Positions 45,960-57,987 of a stretch of 64,000 bases of DNA are shown here, in pieces (the stretch's first letter is position 1; the number at the start of each line of letters is the position of its first letter). The position numbers and the translations under genes are program-made. This DNA comes from Massospora cicadina. Taxonomy: Eukaryota; Entomophthoromycota; Entomophthoromycetes; Entomophthorales; Entomophthoraceae. The stretch spans positions 62,001-126,000 of the forward strand of contig JAKSZP010009258.1 in NCBI GenBank assembly GCA_022478985.1, given 5' to 3'. Under the pieces are notes generated by a model. That model searched no databases and was not told where the DNA came from. It worked only from the letters and a program-made list of their open reading frames with translations.

Positions 45960-46438
45960 CAATGAACCTAAGGAAAGGTTTTAGTTATATCAGTTCAAGG
46001 GCCAAACTGAGGTGGTAAAATATCTATTGAAGTTTTTATTTGAATGTGGCTAGGAGATGCCCTAGAGGTATAAATACCGGCGCCTGGCCTAATGGCTAGA
46101 CATCTAATAAATAGCTTATAATAATTAGTTATATTTATTTCATCTCTTTCCTAATTTTCTCATTGAATCCTTTCTTTGGAGAAAGTGTTGACAAGCTGGA
46201 TGCTCCTAATCCACATCTTTTATATCTACCTGCCTAAGAAGAAGTCCTCAAACATGAAGGGAAAATTATGTCTAAGATTGTCTGGAAGAGTCGGAGCAAT
46301 TATAATAGGCCTAGTGAGTTTTTGAACAGTCCAAATACCATAAAATACAGGCACTATCAAGGATCAATATATGGAACTTTGTCCCAAATTGACGTGCAGG
46401 ATAATAGTAAACAAGCAAGTGATTCTCAGATTTTCACA
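45960..46438 (+). repeat. Element I 3' LTR, second part
   Basis: Resumes CAATGAACCTAAGGAAAGG, matching about 28035 onward of the 5' LTR, including TATA GAGGTATAAATACCGG (about 46063-46078). It ends TTTTCACA at 46438, followed by the TSD copy AGCAA. Confidence 0.85.
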
Positions 46439-46443
46439 AGCAA

Positions 46444-47349
46444 AGTTTGTGAAAAAGTAAAAGTGCATGTAAAGGTATGGTTAAGGATTTATAGGAGAAT
46501 TGCGCCAGTGGGAGATGAGAGGAATAATTGTTCTGTTCAGCATTGGAACAACTACGCAATAATTGATACAAAACTTGGTTCACCCTCTCCATCTGTCCAT
46601 ATGACTGGGAAAGGAAGGCTGTGGAGCGTCAGGGGTGGATGCCAAGGATGGAAAGAAGGGCTTCCAAGAACCGAGCGGTGAATTTTGGGCCCAATTGCTG
46701 ATAATCTCCTTGAGGAGACCATGTAAGAAAAAGATTTGGTCTACAAAGAGGCGGGCTGTCTCAACTGAACTAATGGTGGTGTTGCAGGGGATGAAGTGGG
46801 CTATCTTTGTAAAACGGTCTACCACAGCCATTACTGAATCATAACCCTGGGAAAAGGGGAGTTCACCAATAAAATTGACAAAAACTGATGTCCAAGGGCC
46901 CTCAGCAGCTTGGGGAACAAGAAATCAAGCTTTCTTTAGGCAGCTCAGCTTTAATTGGTTACAAATATAGCAGGACTTTGTGAATTATTCTACGTCTTTA
47001 GCAATACCTTTCCAACTGTAGAAGCGGAAGATCAGCTCAAGTGTCTTGTCCTTTCCAGTGTCGCCAGCAGTTAAAGGGTCATGAGCTTCACGGATCACTT
47101 CCTCACGCAGGGGTCCAAGCGTAACCACCACTTGGCTTGATGGAGGATGACCCCATCCAACAACTGATAGCAAGTTCTGAGGTTCGCCATTTCTATGTCA
47201 GGCCTGCTTAATCTTATCATCTCAGCTGACAGAGAATGGGACAACCTAACTCGTGCAGGGGTGTCAGCATTCCCTTCCAAAGGTTCCATCATAAGCAGAG
47301 CGGGGGTTGGACAGTGGGCTCTCCTATACCTGTTCTGGCTTAATAACAC
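46444..47349 (-). pseudogene. Element H integrase, first part
   Basis: Minus-strand MAVVDRFTKIAHFIPCNTTI (about 46770-46831), SYGQMERVNQVLYQLLRSCS with the Glu region (about 46540-46600), and LPLAQFSYKS. The reading FFTNFA at the edge continues at 27137. The zinc-binding part, LDGVILHQAKWW to TAGDTGKDKTLELI, is at 47000-47170. Several frameshifts are present. Confidence 0.85.
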
Positions 47350-47900
47350 CTGGTTATTGTGGGGCTAAACTAGTGCTGGATCAAGGGATAGGGCATGGCT
47401 CCAGGATAAAGCATCAGATAACATGTTATGGTGCCCTTAATGAAGTCGTATTGGAAATCAAATACTGACAGGACTTTTAACCACTGGGACTGGCAAGGGG
47501 ATAGCTTGTGGGGGGGCGCAGTAGTACACCAATGGCTTGTGGTCAGTACGAGCAGTAGATGGCTGCTTAGACCCATGCACATGGTGGCGCCATTATTGTA
47601 CTGCCTCAACAACTGAAAGACGTTCCTTATCATATATTTTGTAGTTGAGCTGCACCGGGTCATTTTCTTTAAAAAGTAAGCAACAGGCTGTTCCACTCCA
47701 ACCTCCCCCTCTTACAGAAGAGCAGCTTCTACCGCAAAGTTGGAAGCATCAGTGGCGACAATAAAGGGGCGGTTGGGGTCTGCATGTACCAACACCCTGC
47801 TGTACAATAATATGGACTTGATGGCGTGGAAAGCGGCGTTACATATACTGGTCAAACTGAAAATTTCTCTTCTCTGAAGCGGTGCAGAGAGAAGCTGCAA
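47350..47900 (-). pseudogene. Element H RNase H
   Basis: Minus-strand RPFIVATDASNFAVEAALL (about 47715-47780) has the first Asp. EQPVAYFLKKMT and FDFQYDFIKGTITCYLMLYP follow. A frameshift near 47700 breaks it. Confidence 0.85.
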
Positions 47901-48800
47901 CTACTGAGAGTTATGAGGTGAACTCTATGAGGAAGTTACATGTCCCAAGGAAACTGTGCAACTACATGAGAGATGTGGGATTAACTCAATCGCGGATGAC
48001 TGCTTCCTTATCTGGGGAAATCATGTGGCCAGGGGAGGCGGTAATGTTTCCTAAGAACTCAACATTAAGTCTGAAGAACACGCACTTTTTATCCTTAAGT
48101 GTAAGTTTCGCCTGTGAAAGTCTCTCCATGGCTGACAAAACGTGGTGGGCGTGAGATTCTACATCTAGGGAGAAGACCAGTATGTTTTCCATGTATGCAA
48201 TCGTGCAAGTTCCCATAGGGTCTCCCAAGACAGCATCAATGAGACTATTAAAGCAGGTTGGGGCGTTCTTCAAACCAAATGGCATAACCCTGAACTGAAA
48301 GATACCTTTCCGAGAACAAATGCGGTCAACACTCCTGGCCTTCTTTAATGCAGATCTGGTTTAAAGCGTTGAGGAAGTCAGGCTTGCTGAACACACAGAC
48401 CTTCTCCACGTAGTGGGAAATCTGTTGCTCCAGAGGTAGCGGATGGGGGTTAGGCACTGTCGCGTTATTCAGATTGCCATAATTAACGCAGGGATGAAGT
48501 GAGCCATCAGACTTCTTCACAAAAAGGAGGGGGAGCACACTGATGAGAATTTCTTAAAGATTTGACCCTTATAGAGCATGTCGTCTACCCAAGCGTCCAA
48601 GGCAGCTTCCTCCCTCAGGGACAAGGGGAAAAATTGGAGAGGATATCCTGACAAGGCCCACTATCAACTTAAGCTCAAAGTCAAACTTGGTGTGCTCAGG
48701 GAGTAGGCGGGCCTTTGTGGGATCAAACATATCAGCATATCCTCTGATGCATTCAGGAAGAGTAAGTGTTGGGGTAAGGTCGTCATTAGGTTGAAAAAGG
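47901..48800 (-). pseudogene. Element H reverse transcriptase
   Basis: Minus-strand LDAWVDDMLYKGQIFK, LPLLFVKKSDGSLHPCVNYG, MPFGLKNAPTCFNSLIDAVL, then AYMENILVF at about 48178-48205. YMEN replaces YxDD, so both catalytic Asp are lost. LKDKKCVFFRLNVEFLGNIT follows. Frameshifts lie between islands. Confidence 0.85.
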
Positions 48801-48825
48801 CTAGGCTCACTTTAGGAGAGGGTCC

Positions 48826-49276
48826 TCACCCTCTGGGGAGCACTGTGGCGCTCTCATCTAAGCAAGAGATGGTAACCGTGACTCCACCAGGGAATTTTGC
48901 GTGCATGGTAAAGTCCGGGAGGTTAGTGGCGATGTCAAATAGGCGCCACCATTCAACCCCAAAATGACGGGGTATAGGAGATTTTATTGTACAATTCTCA
49001 ACAAAGTAACCATCACCTGCAATGAAAGGAACAGGTGTTAACACGCGATAACTTGGAATGGTTTGAGATGCAATACACTTCAAAACTGACCAACTCCCAG
49101 TGGCAGCTCCAGGGCCTCCGCCAACTCTTGGATGATGAAGTTTTCAGTTGCGCCAGTGTCCACCAAAGCGAGCGCTTAAAATCTCTTCCTCGCAGAAGAA
49201 AAATTAGACATGAGAAAGAAGTAAGCAGAGGTGGGTTTATTTTCCTCAGAGCCAAGGGAGGACAGGATGGCTCCAA
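48826..49276 (-). pseudogene. Element H protease
   Basis: Minus-strand LALVDTGATENFIIQELAEA has an intact DTG at 49152-49160. After a shift, HFGVEWWRLFDIATNLPDFT and GGVTVTISCLDESATVL follow. It is a different protease subtype from the DTGSP type of elements E and F, as expected for a chromodomain lineage. Confidence 0.8.
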
Positions 49277-50700
49277 GCCCAGAGGGCGGAGTATAGGTGA
49301 GAGTATCCCCTGAGAAATTCATGGTGTATGACTTTACCTTGCCAACAAGTTGTACACGGAATTTAAATGGTGTGGGGTATCTTAATGCTTTATGTTTGGA
49401 GGGAGGAAAATCTTTGACACATGAGACTACACCAGTCAGGACATCCAGCCTTTGGTGGGGTCAGACACGGCTAGCTCTTCTTCAACCATCCTCTTATGGA
49501 TCTCTACTCGTTTCTGGATGAAATCCTCCATGAGAGGTGACTCTCAAGTGATGGGAAAAAGTTGTTTAATTGGGCCAACTGGTAAGACAGGTTGGAATGA
49601 AGGCATTGATTCCAAAACGGCAATGGAGGGTCCGTGGCTAAAAGGAAGCGAATGCTCTGGATCAAAGGGGTTAGACTTACTAAACCCCTCTTCTTTTGAG
49701 GACAAGAGCGAGGGGTACTCAATGGAGCGTGGCGGTTCAGGGCCAGTAGTGAGGGACCCCCACCATGACGAAGGTTTCAGTCTCACCTTCCAGCGAGCTC
49801 ACTGCTGGTTCCAAGCGGTACTGGGAGAACACAGAAGTAGGGTATTCTAGAATCATTCTTGAAGTGTCCATAACGGCCAGTGTCTCAGCTGGATATATCA
49901 CCACAGGATTGAAAACATGTTGGTGCCCCACAGTGATGGAGTTGTTAAGTTCTAAGATCTGAAGTTCAGCGATATAATTAGGCTTGGTGGTGCAGAGGCT
50001 GTTAGACAACAGGGATGCAAGGATGGAGAACGTCCCAGATAAGGAAGGGGAGGGTTATCCCATATGCCAAGTGCAGCACCAGTATTATCTAGGGTCTAGC
50101 ATAGAAGGGTCATTTTCAACTTTTCAAGAGATTCTAACCTTGATGCTCACTCTTATGACAGGCGCAATTATTGATCAGTAATGAGGTCTCCTTGGGACAA
50201 GTGTACAAAGGAGTTATAGTTTAAAAGGTAGCAGGGGGAAACTCGCATGGCCTGAAAAAGGTTTTAAACGCTGGGAGAGATTCCAGGAGGGATCTATTAT
50301 TCTCACCCGTGGAGAGTAATCATTGGTGAGCTCCCTCTGAAATCTCACGGAGAAGCAGCTGGAGAACGAGGGCGCCAGATGAGTCCTTGCCTTGAGACTT
50401 CTGGCGGAACCTAAGGATGGACAACTTGTTGAAGATCTCGTTTTTAATTTTTAGAATCGTGTGAATAGTGTAGATTAAGATTGGAAGTGGCAGATACTGA
50501 ACACTGTATGAGCGTCTTGAGTGAGGGGAGCCGCGCAAAGCCCTCAGCATACCCTTTGAAGAAGGTAACAACCAAGGCCAGAAGAGATATAAAAGTACCA
50601 GCCCAGTGGACCGCTTTATGGGTAATAACTTTGAGAGGGTTGGGCTTTTATTCTAGTCACCCAACAGTAGAAGAAACTCACAAAAAAGCCAGGCTTTTAT
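49277..50700 (-). pseudogene. Element H Gag
   Basis: Minus-strand islands such as ITVGHQHVFNPVVIYPAETL (about 49840-49960) and NNFFPSLESHLSWRISS (about 49510-49570) occupy the Gag position between the 5' LTR and protease. I recognise no domain with certainty, and no CCHC is seen; the call rests mainly on position. Plus-strand open stretches here are shadows. Confidence 0.55.
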
Positions 50701-50707
50701 CAAATAA

Positions 50708-51513
50708 TGTTAGGGAAAATGGAGTGCAGGAGGTCGCTGAGGGGAAAGTCTCAGACCAAAGAAGTGACAACAAGGTCAAGTGACCCAACAAAACGAAGAG
50801 ACGTCCTAAACGGTCAGTATTATGTTTTTATATGAATCTATGGAGAAAAACGCACACCAAACTGGCCACAACCATCAGGGATAAGAGGACCTTGGAGCCG
50901 GGAATGGTGGAATAAAATCTAGGACAGAGGGTGGCGAAATAGGAAGTGGCGGAGCCAGCGGAATAGGTGGCAGAGTGGGTGGAGGGCTCACATACAGCAG
51001 TAGAGGAAAACCAGAACGAAAAACGAACTCCAGCTATTGCAGAACTTTAGAGTGGTGTATTTTACTGTTGAAAAGAACCAAGAAATATACAGGAAAGTTT
51101 CTAAAAAATTCCAAACTTTATTAGAAAGATCAGAGTATCTTAAAAAAGAAAAGCCTCTCTCAGCTTAAGAACTTAATTTTAAGGAGAATGATTCACGAAG
51201 GTTTCAAATGATTATTGAAATCTGATCTGAGCCACAAATTTTTTGTTCTTCAAAAAATTAAAAAATCAAAATTTGACTGAATTCCATAAACTCATATCAT
51301 GTAATTTCTGGATTCTAGGTTTGATTCTCGCCTGGTTTTTCGCCTCAGATGGGCCTTTTCATCAGCCCTGGCTGGCAAAGCTAAAACCCATTTTTTCAAT
51401 GACCTTAAAGAGGTCATCAGTGACTCTTAGGGGTTCTGTCTTTGCTTTAAAGGCTTGTTGGACTTGGCTTTGGAGGGGCTTTTAATTCCAGGAGTATATC
51501 ACTATCTGTGACA
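50708..51513 (-). repeat. Element H 5' LTR
   Basis: 806 bp, minus-strand TGTCACAGATAGTG at 51513 to CCTAACA at 50708, partner of 25639-26450. The sequence just inside (minus TTATTTGATAAAAGCC) is not a clear primer site. Confidence 0.9.
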
Positions 51514-51518
51514 TGGCC

Positions 51519-52230
51519 ATGATGAGGGTCTTGGGAAGTTCAATGTAGAATATCAAATACATTTATGAAACTCACCGTTCCATTGATAGGATTTAGCTCA
51601 CATCTCATTTAAGGCCTTTATAACCTGAGGTTGTTCGTCATCATACCTTCCACTATGCTTTTTTTGTACATTACTTTGCTTAAATCTTCAGTAACGTCCA
51701 TCATTAGTAATCTCAATAAGCAACCTGCATTCTGGAGTTTTGTTCCAGGTCAGTGAAGTATTTTAAAATTGTAAGCCTGCAATTTTGAGAGCACATCATG
51801 CTAGCTCCCTTTAGTCTCTCTAAGATTCTGCAAACAGCATAACTAAGTATGATCTGTTACTACTTTAAACTTCAATCCATGTAAGTACACCCTAAATCGC
51901 TTGTATGCGTAGATCACCACTGTGCACTATTTCTTGGTCACGGTATATTTGCATTTGTGGCAGTTCAGGCTAAATCTGCAGTACGCAATAGGGTGCTCCT
52001 CTCTTTCCTCATCCTTTTTGGATAGAACCATCCCAACAGCGGAAAGATAAGCGTCCATCTGAACAATAAATTCTTTATCAAAATTCAGGTAGTGTAGCAG
52101 AGGCGCACTGATTAACACTGACCATAGTGTGTCAAAGGAGCATTGTCAGCATTACATCCGTTTGAACACGGCATCCTTTTTTAGTAGTTCAAATATCAGG
52201 CCACCAATACAGCTGAAATTGGGGATGAAG
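51519..52230 (-). pseudogene. Element K RNase H and start of integrase
   Basis: Minus-strand APLLHYLNFDKEFIVQMDAY has DA where TDAS is usual. EEHPIAYCRFSLNCHKCKYT follows, then a FKVVTDHT segment. At the left edge, LNFPRPSSW is the start of integrase, continued at 25633 after element H. Confidence 0.85.
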
Positions 52231-53459
52231 CGGCGGTAGTAAACAACCATTTAAAAAAATACTTGTATGTCGCGCTTGCTGTTTGGCGGAGTTATTTTCT
52301 GGATGGCTGCCACCTTGGACGGATGAGGTTTTAGCTCCTTCGCATCTACAACAAACCCTAGGTATCCAGATGGTCTTTAAAGAAGTGGCATTTACAGGGC
52401 TTAGTCTTGATGTTGGCTTTGGAAAGCTAACGGAATACCTCCTCCAGATGATTAAGATGCTCATAAACATTTGAGAAAAGACCTTGTATTTTCAAGCTAC
52501 ACAAGAATACACAACAGCTTCAGGTCGCCAAGGATAATTTCCATACCCCACTTGAATGTAGCAGAGGCGTTATACAGCTTTGAGCCATATGTGCCAGTTG
52601 GAAGAGCACCTTGGATGTTAATATGGCGCGTTTCTCCTGTTCCACTGCAGGCAACTCAGTTTGCTAGTAACCTGATATCAAATCCATCGCTGAGAAATAG
52701 TGAGCTCCACCTAACCAATTCAAAGCATCGTCAATTGGTATCAAGGGATATGAGTCTTTTTGGTAATATTATTGAGCTTTTGGTGGTCTATTACCTTGTT
52801 GGTACCGTCCTCCTTTTTTAAAATTAGGTCGGGAAAAGCCCATGGACTTTTTGAAGGTTCTAGCATCACTTGCTTTAGTAACTTCCTGATTTCTTTGGTA
52901 ATTACTTCTTCAGCTGCCCTCAATTAGCAAATTATCTGATACGTAATAGGGATGATCTCCAGTGTCCAATTGATGAACCCCCCCAAGCGAATCCCAAATC
53001 ATGATTGACAGCAGCAAAAATCTCCTTATATTGTTCAAATAAAGCTATCACTTGATCCTTCTGCTCTTCTGACAACCCCTTTAAATTTTCACGTGGTACC
53101 ACCGCCATTACGCTGGGATGCAGTTAAATAGGTAGATTAAATTCATCCAATGACACAAATACGTGAAACTGAAGGACCTCCTCTACAAAGATCAAGTGTA
53201 GATACGCCACTATTTGATGTTGGCAGACCTGCAATGGTTTTTTGTAGGTCCACTAGTAAGACCTTGATCTCTCCGTGTCCTGAAAGTGTAATACCTGGAC
53301 CCACATGAGGCTCAAGCCATGATTGCTGATTAGGCCCAATAACCTCTGGTTGGGAATTTTTCCCACATTTCCAGCTTCCTAGGTTATCTGCTGGTTCAAT
53401 AAGGAATAAGTCCCACTAGTGAATGAATTGGATATAGGTTGACTTTAATTTTGGGTTAA
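52231..53459 (-). pseudogene. Element K reverse transcriptase and linker
   Basis: Minus-strand LSEEQKDQVIALFEQYKEIF (about 53015-53080) starts RT. EVITKEIRKLLKQVML, EPSKSPWAFPDLILKKEDGT and VIDHQKLNNITKKTHIP follow (52745-52910). The YxDD region near 52480-52500 is scrambled. It joins the protease across the solo LTR at 53460-55412. Confidence 0.85.
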
Positions 53460-55412
53460 TAATGTCTGAGGATTTTGGGTAATTCGTTGGTTTGGATCCA
53501 TCAGGGATTAATCCATATGAATGCTTAAGATCTCATTGGCAGAGTTGCTGACGATTTGGGGCATCTGATAGTTGATTGCTGATTAACTATCAGGTGTACC
53601 AATTGGGACCAATCAGGTTTCATCAAGGACTAATTGGGAATTTAACAGCAGTTGTGAGGCGAGTGATGCTACCTGCAACTAGCAAATCAATCAGTCGGTT
53701 CACAACCTGTTATAATGCATAAAGAGTCCCATTACCTAAGCAGGTTGTTAATCAAATGTGGTTGGTTTGCTGTGATTGAGAGGGAATTTTAGGGACACAT
53801 TTTCTGGCTCTTTCCATTTTCAGGTCTCTGGAATGTCCAGCGGAGGAATCCCTAGCCCTTTGGAGAGGACCATCACCAGCCAAGACTTTGTAGGAAAATT
53901 CAATTGCAACAGCTGCCGTTTCATGGCTGAGGCGCCAACCTAGGAGTTGAGTGACACATACCCTCTATAAATTCCCTAGTAACTTTATTAATAAAAAAGA
54001 TTATAAAGACAAGAAAGAAAAAATCAGTATAAAAAGATCAATATTAATTTTAAGTCTATTCATCTTCAGTTAATTAATTTTATAGTACAATAATTATGAA
54101 CACAGGCGCTAAAATTAACCAGCCCACATAGCCCACCCAGACTAATATCATACCTTGCTAAACACCCTACCACAACGGGCCCGCATGGAACCCCCTCACT
54201 TCAAATGTATCCTCTGAACCATCCGCCGCATGGGATGGATTGTAGAGAACATTGGCACTGTGCAGGGAAGGGGACGACCCAGCCCCCACTTTAAATTAAG
54301 AAATCCAGAAAACCACCCCAGAGAGACATGCATGCTATGACCCCAACCATTGCTAGAATCGAATACCTAGATGTGTTGGACATCCCCTACAACTTAACCA
54401 CACAGAAGACAGTGTGGAGAATGATGCACCACCCACTCCTACAGTGAAGGGTAAGAGCCAACTCCTGGCGCTGTCTGAGAAGGACCTATAGGATGGTGGA
54501 CCACTCTAAATCCCTCCACGCAACCTGCGCAGTATGTGGAAAGGAGGGTTCCCTACATCACCGCCTAGAAACATGCCCCCAACTAAAGCCATATGGCAGG
54601 AAGTCGCGCGCCTGCTTAAGATCCTAAACGAGCAGGAATATTCTATATCAATGAGCCTCCTCGCGCTCCAGATCAAATCAAAAATCCCATCTACCCTCTG
54701 CTCCCTAATGATACCCATTGCAATGGGACAATCCACACCATTGCCTTAGATGCGTTCAGGGGCACGGTCCCAACCATCCATAGGGTTTCAACAGGTTACA
54801 TGTCCACTTACTGGAGCACTTCCAAGCCTGGCTCTATGGATATATAAGGCCAAGGCAACAGGCGTTCATAGAATCGTGGTTCCCACTCTGGTTCCTCCAC
54901 ACAGACCCCTTCCTTCACACCTGCTCCATATTGGTGGAAACCCCTCGGAGTAGCGCATCAACCCCCCCATACCTGGCAGTCCTGCTGGCAACAGGGGTAA
55001 CTTGAGTACCCCAGGGTGCCCAATTTTATCAATCTTCGTTTTTCACTCATACTCGGTAATGCCCGTCCCCTGGTCAGCTTGCTTAAGTTAAATAAAAATA
55101 ATTATGGACTCTTTTGTGCAATAAAGAGTAAAGTTTATCCTTATAAGAGAATCAGACCTTTGATGTGTATCTCTGCTGACTCAGTGTGATGAGAACAAAG
55201 GCAAGGAACCTCTGAATCTGAGAGTGGATTAAGTTCAATCAGAATAGGGAAGAATTCCCAAATTGCTAAATCGGTATTTTGTGGATTTTTCCAAGTTTAG
55301 CGTTGAACTAATTCTGGTTTAATTACTCAACTATGGTTAATAGTCGTCATACTATTATTGCTCATATATATCTATCAAGCAACGCGAATCATGCACATAC
55401 TGAACCTGTGCA
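53460..55412 (+). repeat. Solo LTR (beta family) in element K, holding a LINE fragment
   Basis: Net length about 942 bp after removing 54101-55096 and one TSD copy. It matches 28602-29564 (GGCGAGTGATGCTACCTGCA, CCCATTACCTAAGCAGGT). GTTAA occurs at 53455-53459 and 55413-55417, a perfect 5-bp TSD if the LTR starts TAATGTCTGAGG; the canonical TG would start at 53463. TATA-like CTCTATAAATTCCC lies near 53963. Confidence 0.75.
54101..55096 (+). mobile_element. 5'-truncated LINE copy with TSD
   Basis: 996 bp about 90 percent identical by eye to the last kilobase of the LINE at 33437-38660. It starts in the RT C-terminal region (ACAGGCGCTAAAATTAACC) and ends with TGCCCGTCCCCTGGTCAG and TAAATAAAAA. 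Flanks AATAATTATGAA (54089-54100) and AATAATTATGGA (55097-55108) match at 11 of 12. It includes the remnant ORF2 end (IARIEYLD, TCSILVETPR) and the 3' UTR hairpin at 54994-55012. Confidence 0.9.
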
Positions 55413-55417
55413 GTTAA

Positions 55418-56040
55418 CTTCTGGAAACAATTGTCAGAAAAACCAGATTATAACACCTCCACATAGAGTTCTGTTGGTATTTCCACCTTTAACTCAGTGC
55501 TTACTATTACTTTGTGGCTGGAGGGGATTGATATAAGCATGGCGGCTCTGAGGGGCAGCCCTTGATATTCATATATCTGCTGAGGAAGGGCCCAGGTCCT
55601 CCTTTTCAGTTGATGGTAATGAACCAGGATTACACCATCACTACAAGTAAGATTGACATATCCCATATGCATAGGATCCTTCAGCACTCTACTGGATGTA
55701 AGATAAATCAGGATCTGCTGCCCCAATGTTTCAAAAGTCTCAGATGTCATATCAATGACAGCATAAAAGTGTCACATAAAGCAGTTCTAATTAACAGCTC
55801 ATAATTATTGTTTGGTAACACTATTGCCAGAGCTACAATGTCAATTGACACAAACGCAAAGGCAACACTGTACGCTCCCTCTAAGACCATGCTTTTGGTT
55901 CCAGTGGTCCCATAAAAAATTCAATGTTCCACATCGGGTTTCAACGTCAACTTCTCCATCAACTTAGTAGAAACTATGGTGACTGGGGCGCTCGTATCTA
56001 TTATAATGCAGATTCATTTTTCCACAAAAATGATACAATA
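55418..56040 (-). pseudogene. Element K protease
   Basis: Minus-strand CIIIDTSAPVTIVSTKLMEK shows DTS in place of DTG (55990-55998), one G-to-A change. LTLKPDVEH and ALAIVLPNNNYELLIRTALC follow, matching element I (VLPNMNYDILIRTDYL). It is broken by stops toward 55418. Confidence 0.8.
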
Positions 56041-57960
56041 ATTACACTCAGAATAAGAAGAATTTTGACTGTTTATAATGTGAACAGTTTATAGAATCTC
56101 TCTTTCTGAGAAATTGCATAATCCTCTCACTAACTTTAGGTATTTTTAATGATAGCATCCACTGGAAGAGCGACGTTTACTTCTTTCAGGGAAGGTGCTT
56201 ACAATGAGGGTCCTGGCTCATCCATCAAAGTTTGTTTGAAAATCTGCTAGGCATAGGGCTTTGGTTATTCCTGGGGTCCTCCTTCCAGAGTGACCTTTTC
56301 TTTCGCCCATGTCAAGACATTTACCTCTCAGGCAGGCTTTTGATATAGGAACTCGTCATTGTACTGAGGTGCTATGGCTGAATATATTTCGTCAGGTTTA
56401 GGTGGGACAGTTGTGGTTGGATAGTGAAGGTAAAAGATCCCTTCTCCACTACATCTTTTCTCTGGTCATACTGGTCTTGCTGTATGTAATGGACCCAACG
56501 ATTAGGGCAGTTCCATGCAAGGTGCCCAGAGTTACTTCAACCAAAAGCAATTTACCCCATAGATCCCACATCCTTGGCTATCATAATATAGCCCAGGCCA
56601 ATAGTTAGACTGTTGGTGGTCAGCGTAAGCAGGCCCAGGTTGAAAATTGGGCTGCTGGCGTTTGTTGTAAGCAGGTCCAGACCAAAATTGGACCGCTGGG
56701 TGTAACTCATCTGAGGGTGGGCGCGTAGTTGTAATAAGGCTGGGGGCTACTGGTTGGAATCCAAACAGGGTTAATTATTTACCCAAATGAGAAGAGCCAG
56801 TGACGGCTGTTAAGGATTTCTGATCTATATTGGATAAAGTAAAGGTGACGAATAGACAATGCAGAACTTGGACAACCTTGAGCAGGGGTGCGTCATCCTG
56901 CAAAACTGGAGCCATGGCTTTGTAAAGTTAATGGTATGGCTTCACCTCAGAGGTCTTCACAATTCCCACATTGGCTTCAGAAAGAGTCTCGTCCTAGATC
57001 AACATGTGTTTCCAACATAAATCATTCAGCAAACTCAGCGAGGGTCTCATTAAAATGAAACTCATTGGTCAAAAACTCAGTCTTCTGCTGTGACATCTTT
57101 GCGCTGCCCTAAACAAATGCAACATGGTCCCCTTCACCTCTTGGTATGTAACGGAGCTTCTTGGAAGATAGCAGATGACTTTGTTGGCACTTCCGACATC
57201 CAGGGCGGAAATTAGCAATTTAGCCTTATGCTGATCAGACGCTCCTTCCGCTGCAAATTCAAATCAATTATAGTACCTGTGGATGTTTCAGTCTCAGTTG
57301 ATCAGAGGCAAATTATTGATATAGACCTCCTCCTCCTCCTGCTCATAACTGCAAGCCTTTGGAGTGTACTGGGGAATTGGTCAAGGCCCATAGCTAGATT
57401 TTTGATGAGAAGCTAACTTAAAAGGGCCAGCGGCACACGTCTTATCTGCTTCTTTAGAGGTAGTATAAGTCTCTTTGGTGGGCAGTACTGCCATCACTTG
57501 GGAATTGGTCCGTTAAAGCATAATGTTCCCTAGTGCTGCCATCATAGGTTGAGTAGCTCATGCGTCCTGTATGTTTGGCAAAAAGCTCCTCAGCTTGGTA
57601 TCCGGCCTCATATATACCATAATACTATTCTTTTTGTGTGAGCCCTTGTTCTCTTCCCTTTCCCAATGAGGGTGTTGAGGTCAGGTGATCTTTTTCAATT
57701 CCAACTCCACACAATGTAGCCGCTCATTAGTGTCACTCAGGCAGTTGTCAAGTTGCCTGTTTTGTTGCCCAAGGATCCACAGATGGCTGAACGCATTTTC
57801 AAGTTGGTCTATTATGCCATTACGCTTCTGAATGAGCTCGTAATGCTTTTTGAGCACCGCATCCAGAAAAGTTTGGTTTATGCATACTCAGCTGGCAGTG
57901 CTTGCCGTGAAGATTCCCCATTGGTGCAAGACTGATGTGACATAGTCGGTGACTGGAGAA
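56041..57960 (-). pseudogene. Element K Gag
   Basis: Likely start MSHQSCTNGESSRQALPAEY at about 57940 (minus). Next comes a coiled-coil-like stretch, AVLKKHYELIQKRNGIIDQL and LGQQNRQLDNCLSDTNERLH (57720-57870). The capsid-like ISALDVGSANKVICYLPRSS is near 57180, and a half-decayed knuckle GHLAWNCPNRW near 56510-56540. Pro/Gln/Tyr-rich repeats (QPNFQPGPAYADHQQSNYWP) lie at about 56580-56680. Confidence 0.7.
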
Positions 57961-57987
57961 TTTTTTGTTGTAATTGTGCAATGGGCC

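Larger units (their letters stand above)
27138..46438 (+). mobile_element. Gypsy element I, nested in element H integrase
   Basis: LTRs (27138 to about 28513; 41318-46438 with F removed) flank a plus-strand Gag-PR-R-RH-IN set. The flanking 5-bp TSD is AGCAT (27133-27137) and AGCAA (46439-46443). The LTRs are about 90 percent identical by hand count over 520 bp. It carries five insertions: a short retroposon in the 5' LTR, a solo LTR in the leader, a LINE in RT and element F in the 3' LTR, with the truncated pieces matching up across each. Confidence 0.9.
25639..51513 (-). mobile_element. Gypsy element H (chromodomain type), split by element I
   Basis: LTRs at 25639-26450 and 50708-51513 are about 90 percent identical by hand count. 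Minus-strand Gag, PR, RT, RH and most of IN lie at 46.4-50.7 kb. The IN C-terminus and chromodomain lie at 26.4-27.1 kb. The IN peptide FFTNFA at 46.44 kb continues as YNFSFNLITK at 27.13 kb. Flanks TGAGC (25634-25638) and TGGCC (51514-51518) agree at three of five bases, a decayed TSD. Confidence 0.9.
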
